Origin: GCA-016699975 sp964420045
GTDB taxonomy: Bacteria > Patescibacteriota > Minisyncoccia > Moranbacterales > UBA1568
Direction of reading: 5' to 3'
DNA: 18,842 bases
Assembly: GCA_964420045.1 (NCBI GenBank)
Contig: CAYQPQ010000019.1
Span: forward strand, 1 to 18,842
In this document: in pieces, positions 7,071-14,135 of the stretch
How positions within the stretch are numbered: position 1 is the stretch's first letter
Layout of the letters: every line of letters starts with the position of its first letter
Translations under genes and position numbers: made by a program
The notes under the pieces: model-generated
What the model was told of the DNA's origin: nothing
The model's input: the letters and a program-made list of their open reading frames with translations, nothing else
Databases searched by the model: none

Positions 7071-10000
7071 ATGAAAGCCGAGGCTGTTTCTTTGGACTCT
7101 TCTGAGACGTCGCTCACTCTTGGGGAGAAAGTGTTTAATCTTCTGCCGGAAACCGTTCGGGGCAAGCTATCTGGTCGCTATAATAGGGAGGAGATAGCAA
7201 GACGAGTGCTTCAAGAACTTGGAAAAGGAAAACGAGACGATAAGTCTCTGCACGATGGAGTTGTGTCGGCTCTGTATCTTGATGAAAATATTCCGTCTTC
7301 AATTAAAAAAAGCCTTTTGAAACATTTAGGCAATATGGTGCCAGCGCAGGAAAACGAAACTCTGAAATTCTTTAAACGAGTGAATGAAAAACTTGGGGAC
7401 CAGCAAGCAAGTAAAGGAAAAACATTGGGTAAATCATCGGTGACGGAAGATTTTTTGAAAGGGGAAATATCGCAGCAGAATTTGACTCCAGTGGACACAC
7501 ATAGACGTGATGATAATGCTATTGATCGGGAAGTTCGAGCAATAGGTGTGGATATGTATCCTGACCACAGTGAAAGGCTTGAACAGAAAAAGTATATTGC
7601 AAGAGTGAGAGCTTCCAAGAGATCGAAGAAAGCTACAGCAGTCGATGTTCCAAATGATGCATCTGTTTTTGGAGGCACAGATGCTCTTCCTGATGACCAA
7701 AAAGTAAGTCCGCCACATGAAGGCGAAGGCTATTTTGGTTCGCCTGACTACAAACAGGCGATTGATGATGCGGCGGAAGAGAATATTAAAGCCGAAAAAG
7801 GCGGGATTGTTCCAGGGGGGAATCCTTTAGAATCTCCTTTCTCTAATAATGGAGTAGAAGATAAGAGTGAAACAGACTTTGATTACCAGGCATCGCTTGG
7901 GGATGTTCCGGATATGAAGATGGATATGTCGGATGATTCGAAAGATGATCTCGATAAAGATGACGCTGACTTTTCATTGCAAGGGGATGTTCCCGATTTG
8001 GAACGATTTGAGAAAAAAGAAGGAGCTATTGAGGCAAGTGAGAAATCGGATCCCGAGAAAGTGGTGGAATCCCTTGAAGAACTTCAAGAAAGAGTGGATC
8101 GATTGAAAAATGATGCCGATGCGGCGCGGAATCTTTTGTTTTCATACCGGAAAAGGAATGATGGTCGATGGAAGAGGTTAAAGAAGCACATTGCTTCTCT
8201 TCGGGAAAAGAACATGCCCAAGCCATTGGTGGACGAACGGGAAGTTCTTGAGACAAATTGGAATTATAAACTCACTCTCTACAAGGATGCTCGAGTGGAG
8301 TTGGCAAAGCGGAAGGTTGCGGAGGAGGGATCGCAGGGGAAGGATGTGGGTGCTGTTATGGCGGAGACGATTCGAGAGTTGGACTTTCGCGGAAGGGTGG
8401 AGAATTACAATGCGTGGAAAGACGCGGCATGGAGCGGCAAGAAAGATTCGTGGCTTCTTCGAGCGGTCGGTCGAGCGAAAGATTGGAGTGAGTCGTATCG
8501 GCAATTGGACTGGAAGAAGCGCGCGGCGATTTCTGCGCTGGTGTTTGGTGCGGGCGCGACCGGTGTTGCGGTGGGGTCGGTTGGACTGATTGGATTGGGT
8601 GCGGCAAGTGGTACGGCGATTCGGCTGCTCGGATCGTATGCTGCCGGGCGAGGGCTCTACGAATATCTGGAGGGTCGAGCAAACAAAAACATGGTGAAAT
8701 TTCACGAAGCGGCACTTTCTCATGTCGAACAGTCTGATGATCTTGGTTTTCTTGATCGTCGAACGAGAGATTATGCCGACCGAATGCAAAAGGATTTTGA
8801 ACAGATGACGCGGAAGAATCGGAAGCGGGCATGGGCAAGTGCAGCTGCTGGAGCACTACTCTTTGCTGGCGGCACGGCTTTTTCGCTGGCGCATGCGGCG
8901 AGTGCGGCGGAGCGGGTGATGGAGAGTGGCAGTGGCGGAAGAGTCGCGCAAGAGGCTCTTCTGGCAAAAGGCACTGATGCCATGGGAGTGCCCCACGCGG
9001 ATACTACGAAAGAAATGCTTGCGACGGCAAAGAAACTGGCAATTGAGGGACAAGTAAAAAGTGTTCCTGTCCCGAGTGTTACTGAAGTGGCTGTGCCAGT
9101 GTCGGATATGAGTGGGCCTATGCCTGATTCAATTGGTTCGGGGGTAATTGATCACGGGCCATCGGCTGAAATTGCCGGGGATATTGAGAAAAGTTTGGCG
9201 GATATGAAAATCGCTGCTGTTCCGAGAGGCGGAAGCTTTGAGGGGGTTCTTATTGAGAAGCTCATGGGAGTCGGGGTCTCCAAAGAAGATGCGGGGAAGT
9301 TGGTGCATCAGGCAATGCTCGACTTGGCAGATAAATCGGGAAGACCATTCGAGATATTCAATCATATTCAACCGGGTGCGGAAATTCAATATGAAATCGG
9401 TCCGGATAAATCTCTCTCCGTGTTTGGCGTGACAAGGGAAGCGGGCGGGGAGGCGATTCAGCGGATAGCGGACTCTACCCTGGAAGGAGGTCATGCTTCG
9501 ACTGTCGGACAGACTATTAAGGAATCTCTCCCTTTGTCTCCGAAGCCGGCCGACGCTGTTCCTGTGCCTTCTGTCCAGATGCCGTCTCCCGATCCATTCC
9601 CAAAGATGCCTGAAGTAAATCTGGAGTCTCCGCAGGATATTTTTGAACGAGTGCTTCCGAAAGTGCCACAAGCCCCTTCTCTTGAAGATACGCTCAGCGG
9701 GAATGTTTCTCTCGATGCTTCGGTATCCGCGCCATCTCTTGAAGCTCTCCCGGTAGAGGCCTCTGCTCCGGTGCATGATTTTGAATCACTCGACATTTCT
9801 GTTCCCGGCGGGGAATATCTAAAGAATATTGGAACGGTAGTGAAGGAGAGGCTGACATTTCTTCCGCTTTCCGAGACGCAGAAAGATCTCATAGAAAATA
9901 TCTTTAGCGCGAGAATTCCGACGGCGGGCACCGAGCCGACAACGAGTTCCGTGTTGTTTGTAAGAGATGCACTTGGAAAAGCTCTTTTCTCATCGGGTGA

Positions 10001-10196
10001 CGTAGAGCGCTGGATGCGGGTTGATATCGAACAGGTGCGAGAAAGAGTAAACAAGGCTGTCTATGCCGGTCTTGTCCGTATTGGAGGCGAATCACTGCGT
10101 ATTAAAGAAATGGTTGCGGAAGGTGAGACCGTAGAGATCTGGCTCACAAAAATGGCGCGGCATATCCTTATGCATCCGATTGAACCTGCGAAATAA
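7071..10196 (+). CDS. Giant membrane/coiled-coil protein of unknown function (1041 aa)
   Basis: No family recognised. Layout, numbering from ATG 7071: residues 1-110 helical and charged; 110-325 polar, acidic and probably disordered, with GDVPD repeated at 277-281 and 305-309; 329 to about 430 strongly helical and Lys/Glu-rich, probably coiled coil; 485-535 a Gly/Ala-rich hydrophobic stretch (AAISALVFGAGATGVAVGSV and beyond) resembling a glycine-zipper hairpin; about 587-612 another hydrophobic helix. A long Pro/Val/Ser-rich, low-complexity region follows, then a more ordered C-terminal domain from about 910 (LPLSETQKDLIENIF, and WMRVDIEQVRERVNKAVYAG). An upstream in-frame TTG at 7011 lies before the promoter at 7019, so ATG 7071 is chosen; there is no SD. 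It heads a plus-strand run ending in a VirD4/TraG-like ATPase, suggesting a membrane scaffold or substrate-interacting partner for that motor. GC content rises along the gene (20/60 at 7261-7320, 43/60 at 8521-8580). Confidence 0.8.
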   Translation: MKAEAVSLDSSETSLTLGEKVFNLLPETVRGKLSGRYNREEIARRVLQELGKGKRDDKSLHDGVVSALYLDENIPSSIKKSLLKHLGNMVPAQENETLKFFKRVNEKLGDQQASKGKTLGKSSVTEDFLKGEISQQNLTPVDTHRRDDNAIDREVRAIGVDMYPDHSERLEQKKYIARVRASKRSKKATAVDVPNDASVFGGTDALPDDQKVSPPHEGEGYFGSPDYKQAIDDAAEENIKAEKGGIVPGGNPLESPFSNNGVEDKSETDFDYQASLGDVPDMKMDMSDDSKDDLDKDDADFSLQGDVPDLERFEKKEGAIEASEKSDPEKVVESLEELQERVDRLKNDADAARNLLFSYRKRNDGRWKRLKKHIASLREKNMPKPLVDEREVLETNWNYKLTLYKDARVELAKRKVAEEGSQGKDVGAVMAETIRELDFRGRVENYNAWKDAAWSGKKDSWLLRAVGRAKDWSESYRQLDWKKRAAISALVFGAGATGVAVGSVGLIGLGAASGTAIRLLGSYAAGRGLYEYLEGRANKNMVKFHEAALSHVEQSDDLGFLDRRTRDYADRMQKDFEQMTRKNRKRAWASAAAGALLFAGGTAFSLAHAASAAERVMESGSGGRVAQEALLAKGTDAMGVPHADTTKEMLATAKKLAIEGQVKSVPVPSVTEVAVPVSDMSGPMPDSIGSGVIDHGPSAEIAGDIEKSLADMKIAAVPRGGSFEGVLIEKLMGVGVSKEDAGKLVHQAMLDLADKSGRPFEIFNHIQPGAEIQYEIGPDKSLSVFGVTREAGGEAIQRIADSTLEGGHASTVGQTIKESLPLSPKPADAVPVPSVQMPSPDPFPKMPEVNLESPQDIFERVLPKVPQAPSLEDTLSGNVSLDASVSAPSLEALPVEASAPVHDFESLDISVPGGEYLKNIGTVVKERLTFLPLSETQKDLIENIFSARIPTAGTEPTTSSVLFVRDALGKALFSSGDVERWMRVDIEQVRERVNKAVYAGLVRIGGESLRIKEMVAEGETVEIWLTKMARHILMHPIEPAK

Positions 10197-10229
10197 TCTG
10201 ACTCTTCTTACTCTTAACGTTCTTCTTCT

Positions 10230-10556
10230 ATGTCTCTCTCCATCGAACAACTCAAGGCTGATCTTGTAAAAGAATTCGGATTGGAATCGCTGCCGGAAGC
10301 GAAGCAGCAGGAACTCTTGGATATAATGACTGAGACAGTCATGAAGCAGATCTTTCTCGCGCTTGGCGAGAAGATGGGCGATGACGGCGCGGATGAATTC
10401 GAAGCGCTTATGAAAGAAGGAAATCAAGAGAAAATAGAGGCGTTTATCAAGCGATTTGTGCCCGATCCGGATGCGTTTGTGAAGGGAATTATCACGGAGT
10501 TTCGCGATGCAGTGAAAAACGGAGGAATTCCGACCGGGAATGACTCGAATGGGTAG
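10230..10556 (+). CDS. Small helical protein resembling DUF5663
   Basis: A 108-residue soluble, acidic, predicted all-helical protein beginning MSLSIEQLKADLVKEFGLES and continuing with LPEAKQQELLDIMTETVMKQ. The early 'LPE.K..EL' turn, the 'ETV...I...L...M.DD...EF..L' middle and the late 'FIKRFVPDPDAFVKGII' helix fit my memory of DUF5663, a family frequent in CPR genomes. That match is from memory and moderately sure. Function unknown; a small helical adaptor or chaperone is one inference. It lies 33 bases after the giant membrane protein gene. The start has no SD. Instead a pyrimidine tract, TTCTTCTTCT, abuts the ATG, and the same CTTCTTCT-ATG junction occurs at the ATPase gene (11138). Confidence 0.75.
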   Translation: MSLSIEQLKADLVKEFGLESLPEAKQQELLDIMTETVMKQIFLALGEKMGDDGADEFEALMKEGNQEKIEAFIKRFVPDPDAFVKGIITEFRDAVKNGGIPTGNDSNG

Positions 10557-10637
10557 AAATGCGAAATCATTTTTTGATGATGTTGTTTGAGTGGCTGTCT
10601 TAACCTTTATGGAGACTGGATCCTTATTTTTACGAGG

Positions 10638-11114
10638 ATGACAGAATACAAAATTATGCCGGAAGAAAAGAGTATTATCGGGGTGCCGGAGGATGTGGCA
10701 GAGAAACTGAAGTCCGAAGAGTCGGACAGTGTTCGAGATATTTTGGATGTTCCGGGGAGACAGTCGGAATTGTGGGTAGATGGTAAGGCGGAAAAACATG
10801 CCGACGCTCGAGAGGGTGCGTCGCAGTACGAGAAAAAGTTGGGCGAGGTTCAGGCGGCTCCGTCCGCACCGGTTGCCGCAACGAAGCATGATGCCGACGT
10901 CAGGTTTGATGCCGACGCGATTCGTCATATGGAAGATGCGTCGGCGCGAGTGCAGAAACTTCTCGAATTGGCTCGTGTCAAGGGGGTGACGCATGCGGTG
11001 TCGGTGGCGGAGCATATTGATGCGTATACATTGGACATTACGCATGATCGTATTGCCGACGAATTGTCGGACGAACTGCGCAAACAAGGCATGCTTGATG
11101 ACACTCAAGACTAA
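10638..11114 (+). CDS. Uncharacterised ~159-aa protein linked to the VirD4-like ATPase
   Basis: Soluble acidic protein, beginning MTEYKIMPEEKSIIGVPEDV if ATG 10638 is used; ATG 10656 (MPEEKSIIG) is equally possible. The frame stays open back to a TTG at 10587, but the weak N-terminal sequence there makes that start unlikely. The middle is charged and low in complexity (about 60-100). The C-terminal 70 residues form an ordered helical block: IRHMEDASARVQKLLELARV, KGVTHAVSVAEHIDAYTLD and ITHDRIADELSDELRKQGML. I believe similar blocks occur beside comparable ATPase genes in other CPR genomes, but I cannot verify this. It ends 23 bases before the ATPase gene on the same strand, so cotranscription and joint function are likely. 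It could be an adaptor presenting substrate or coupling the membrane protein to the motor. Confidence 0.7.
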   Translation: MTEYKIMPEEKSIIGVPEDVAEKLKSEESDSVRDILDVPGRQSELWVDGKAEKHADAREGASQYEKKLGEVQAAPSAPVAATKHDADVRFDADAIRHMEDASARVQKLLELARVKGVTHAVSVAEHIDAYTLDITHDRIADELSDELRKQGMLDDTQD

Positions 11115-11137
11115 TCGGTGAGAGAGCAGCTTCTTCT

Positions 11138-13639
11138 ATGGAGACGACATTCGATTTCAACTTGGTTCTTATTCCGCTCCTCTTTGTTGTTGGGGGATTG
11201 GCGGCACTTTCGGGCGCTTTGCTCTTGGCGCGCATGTTTCTCTTTTTTCGGTCGCGCATCAATCGGTCGCTCAATATGGACTTAGAGACGATTCAGGTGT
11301 CGAAGCCGACCGAGAAGAAAGGGGAATCGTCGCGCCCTGATGAATGGAAAGAGGAAATTGGCGCGATGGAGCAGCTTTTGGTGTCGCTCCAGTCTTTTCG
11401 CGGTATGAAGCATGGGTTTGATATTTTCTCCGGCATCAAGCGATTTTTTTATGGACCGCCGGCGATTGTGTTTGAAGTGGCAAATCCGGAAGGAGACGAA
11501 GAGATGACCTTTTTTCTTTCGGTGCCGAGGAAATTTCGGGAGAGTATCGAGAAGCAGGTGCACAGTTTTTTTCCGAATGCATTTGTGGAGAAGGTGAAAG
11601 ACTACACGATCTTCTCACCAAAATGTTTTTCGTCTGTTTCGACGCTTTCGCTTTCGAAGAGTCCCGCCCTTCCCATACGGACGTATGAATCGCTTGATGT
11701 GGATCCGCTCAATGAAATCTCCAATTCTTTGAGTAAACTTTCCAAGGAAGGCGAAGGTGCGGCGATGCAGATCATTCTTTCTCCTGCGGGTACATCGTGG
11801 CGTTCGGAAGGGCGTCATATCGCGCATGAGATGCAGCAAGGGAAACGCCTGACGGATGTCTATCATGAGTCGCCCATTTTGCACTTTCTCGGATCGGCAT
11901 TTGGCTCGATTTTTCACGCGATGACGCATGCCGATAAGCCGGGGGAAAAACCGAATGACAAACCATTGGTTCAGTTGACTCCGGAAGAGCAGGAACTGGT
12001 GAAATCGATTGAGCGCAAGGTGTCGAAAGCGGCGTTCCATGCCAATGTGCGTTTGCTCGCCTCGGCGGCTTCGCAGGAGCGAGCCGATCAGATTCTCGCG
12101 ACTATGGAAAACGCGTTTGCACAATTTGAATATCCGGAGGCGAATCTTTTCCGAACCCGACGCCTCCGAGATCGATCGGCAAAGCCGGTGATTTTTGACT
12201 ACATATTTCGAGCGTTTCGTCCCGAGACGGCATTTCTCTTAGGTGTTGAGGAAGTGGCGAGTCTCTTTCATTTTCCCATTTCGACAACCGAGACGCCGAA
12301 TATTAAGTGGCAAAAAGCGGGATCGGCGCCACCACCGCCGAATATTCCGAAAGAAGGCATTCTCTTGGGGCACAATGACTATCGCGGCGTGAAAACGGAT
12401 ATTCGTCTGGCAACATCCGATCGTCGACGGCATCTCTATTGTATTGGGCAGACCGGTGTTGGAAAGTCGGTGTTCTTGCAGGAAATGGCAAAACAAGACG
12501 TGCGTGAAGGGCGAGGGCTGTGTTTTATCGACCCGCACGGCGATGCGGTGCAGGATATTTTGGCGGCGGTTCCTCGAGAGCGCGCTGAAGATGTGGTGTA
12601 TTTTGATCCGTCGGATACCGAGCGTCCGTTCGGACTCAATATGCTTGAGTTTTCCCGCCCCGAGGAGAAGACATTCGTAGTCAATGAGATGATCAATATT
12701 TTCGGGAAACTCTACGATTTGAAACAGACGGGCGGACCGATGTTTGAGCAGTATATGCGAAACGCGATGCTTCTTATCATGGAAGATCCGGCGACGGGTT
12801 CGACGCTGATGGAAATTTCCAAAGTGCTTGCCGATCCGGATTTTCGCCGTATGAAACTCGATCGATGCAAGAACCCGGTCGTGTATGATTTCTGGGTGAA
12901 GGAGGCGGAGAAAGCGGGAGGTGAGGCGTCGCTTGCAAATATGGTGCCATATATCACGTCGAAACTGACGCCATTCGTGGCGAATGACATGATGCGTCCG
13001 ATTATTGCGCAGCAGAAGAGTACGCTCGACTTCCGCACGCTCATGGACGAGAAGAAAATCATTCTGCTCAATCTTTCAAAAGGCAAGCTCGGGGAAATAA
13101 ACAGTCACCTCCTTGGCATGGTCGTAGTGGGGAAGATTCTCATGGCGGCGCTGTCGCGGGCGGACATTCCCGAAGCGGATCGCAAAGATTTCTCGCTCTA
13201 TATCGACGAGTTCCAAAACGTAACGACAGACTCTATTGCGCAGATTCTGTCCGAAGCGCGGAAGTACGGACTGAATCTGATCATTGCGCACCAATTTATC
13301 GGCCAGCTCTCGGAGGATATTTCAAAAGCGGTCTTCGGCAATGTGGGTTCGATGGTGTCGTTTCGAGTCGGTCCCGAAGATGCGGAGTTTCTCGAGAAAC
13401 AATTCGCACCGATCTTCTCCGCGCGCGACCTGGTGAATGTCGACAACTATCGTGCCTTTGTGCGTTTGCTCATCAACAACCAATCCACCAAACCATTCAA
13501 TCTCTCGGTCTATCCGCCGACATCCGGCGACGAGGAACTGGCCGGGCACCTCAAGGAACTCTCGCGTCTCCGCTTCGGCCGCGACGCGGATATCGTCAAT
13601 CACGAAATAATGGAGCGGACGAAGCTGGCAGCCGCGTAG
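11138..13639 (+). CDS. VirD4/TraG-type membrane ATPase (type IV coupling protein-like)
   Basis: RecA-like hexameric motor of the VirD4/TraG/HerA superfamily, 833 residues. One long hydrophobic segment (about 9-37) anchors it. Residues ~50-350 are a non-ATPase region with beta-rich segments (YGPPAIVFEVANPEGDEEMT). The motor domain has Walker A GQTGVGKS (437-444), DPHGD (465-469) followed by VVYFDPSDTERPFGLNMLEF, and Walker B LYIDE (687-691) within LYIDEFQNVTTDSIAQILSE. HQFIGQL follows, and then the VGPEDAEFLEKQFAP segment seen in TraG-like C-termini. Known relatives pump DNA or DNA-protein complexes through type IV secretion channels, or translocate DNA. No VirB4, relaxase or channel gene is in the window. 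The leader is CTTCTTCT directly before the ATG, without an SD. It is last of four plus-strand genes. A HerA/FtsK-like role in DNA segregation is an alternative. Confidence 0.85.
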   Translation: METTFDFNLVLIPLLFVVGGLAALSGALLLARMFLFFRSRINRSLNMDLETIQVSKPTEKKGESSRPDEWKEEIGAMEQLLVSLQSFRGMKHGFDIFSGIKRFFYGPPAIVFEVANPEGDEEMTFFLSVPRKFRESIEKQVHSFFPNAFVEKVKDYTIFSPKCFSSVSTLSLSKSPALPIRTYESLDVDPLNEISNSLSKLSKEGEGAAMQIILSPAGTSWRSEGRHIAHEMQQGKRLTDVYHESPILHFLGSAFGSIFHAMTHADKPGEKPNDKPLVQLTPEEQELVKSIERKVSKAAFHANVRLLASAASQERADQILATMENAFAQFEYPEANLFRTRRLRDRSAKPVIFDYIFRAFRPETAFLLGVEEVASLFHFPISTTETPNIKWQKAGSAPPPPNIPKEGILLGHNDYRGVKTDIRLATSDRRRHLYCIGQTGVGKSVFLQEMAKQDVREGRGLCFIDPHGDAVQDILAAVPRERAEDVVYFDPSDTERPFGLNMLEFSRPEEKTFVVNEMINIFGKLYDLKQTGGPMFEQYMRNAMLLIMEDPATGSTLMEISKVLADPDFRRMKLDRCKNPVVYDFWVKEAEKAGGEASLANMVPYITSKLTPFVANDMMRPIIAQQKSTLDFRTLMDEKKIILLNLSKGKLGEINSHLLGMVVVGKILMAALSRADIPEADRKDFSLYIDEFQNVTTDSIAQILSEARKYGLNLIIAHQFIGQLSEDISKAVFGNVGSMVSFRVGPEDAEFLEKQFAPIFSARDLVNVDNYRAFVRLLINNQSTKPFNLSVYPPTSGDEELAGHLKELSRLRFGRDADIVNHEIMERTKLAAA

Positions 13640-13641
13640 CA

Positions 13642-13671
13642 TTGACATGTTACACGCTTTCGTGGTATACA
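13642..13671 (+). promoter_or_regulatory. Strong sigma70-type promoter for the orphan gene at 13728
   Basis: A perfect -35 TTGACA (13642-13647) and, 18 bases on, TATACA (13666-13671), preceded by TG at the extended -10 position (TGGTATACA). The predicted start is near 13678, giving a ~50-base leader. It begins just three bases after the ATPase stop codon. It is the best canonical promoter in the window. Confidence 0.7.
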
Positions 13672-13715
13672 TATCAGTAGCACTTTGAATTTCAAAAATC
13701 TTGAATACCGAAGGT

Positions 13716-13721
13716 AGGAGG
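13716..13721 (+). promoter_or_regulatory. Shine-Dalgarno AGGAGG fixing the start at 13728
   Basis: AGGAGG ends six bases before ATG 13728. The frame stays open upstream to a TTG at 13701, but that lies before the SD, so 13728 is the start. Confidence 0.75.
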
Positions 13722-13727
13722 ATTGTC

Positions 13728-14093
13728 ATGGATAAAGTGCTTGCGTTACTCGTTGTTGCATTGTGGGCAATTCTTTTTCTCTCGGAGCAGAAGAGTTATC
13801 AAGCATGGTCATGGATGATCATTGCTTCCGCCGTTTTCGCTATGACTGCCACAGGTTTTGTCTTTCTCGGCTTCTTTCATGTTCGTCAAGGGAAGAGATG
13901 GCCATTCTTTATTGTGGCGGTCTTTCCACTCTTCCTTTCGGTCGCCTTCATGTTTGTTGGACACGAAGAGCGTGAGGATTCTCTCAGACAGGATCGTGCA
14001 AACCGAGAGCTGCAAGAAAAAAATAGATCTGTTTCTTCTTGGGAAGGGGTAGCTGTTCTACTTCTCTCAAGAAAACTCAAGAATGGATGGTGA
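13728..14093 (+). CDS. Small three-helix membrane protein, unknown function (121 aa)
   Basis: No family recognised. Three hydrophobic segments are visible: about 3-19, 27-50 (WSWMIIASAVFAMTATGFVF) and 58-78 (WPFFIVAVFPLFLSVAFMFV). A charged cytoplasmic-type tail (79-121) follows, whose first half (EEREDSLRQDRANRELQEKN) looks helical and may be a short coiled coil. The gene has its own promoter (13642-13671), an AGGAGG SD and an intrinsic terminator 14 bases after its stop, so it is an independent unit. The ATPase gene upstream is on the same strand but appears separate, and the flippase gene converges from the right. Its strong SD, unlike its SD-less large neighbours, suggests a different expression strategy or acquisition. 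It might be an accessory envelope protein; nothing ties it firmly to the ATPase. Confidence 0.78.
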   Translation: MDKVLALLVVALWAILFLSEQKSYQAWSWMIIASAVFAMTATGFVFLGFFHVRQGKRWPFFIVAVFPLFLSVAFMFVGHEEREDSLRQDRANRELQEKNRSVSSWEGVAVLLLSRKLKNGW

Positions 14094-14106
14094 TTGAACG
14101 CATTGT

Positions 14107-14135
14107 AAGGCTGGTCATTGTGGCTAGCCTTTTTT
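14107..14135 (+). terminator. Intrinsic terminator, overlapping the flippase 3' end
   Basis: AAGGCTGGTCA pairs with TGGCTAGCCTT across a TTG loop. This makes an 11-bp stem with two G-T wobbles, followed by a T run to 14135. It lies 14 bases after the stop at 14093. Its right arm covers the last codons and the stop of the convergent flippase gene (stop complement at 14124-14126). The minus-strand side has no comparable T run. Confidence 0.8.

Noticed and set aside
8178..8789. Long minus-strand frames opposite the giant membrane protein gene
   Set aside because: No family features and Arg/His/Pro-rich. The plus-strand frame is uninterrupted for over 3 kb with sensible domain structure.
10560..10590. 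Hairpin ATCA-TTTTT-TGAT after the DUF5663-like gene as a terminator
   Set aside because: Only four A/T-rich pairs with no following T tract; too weak to call.
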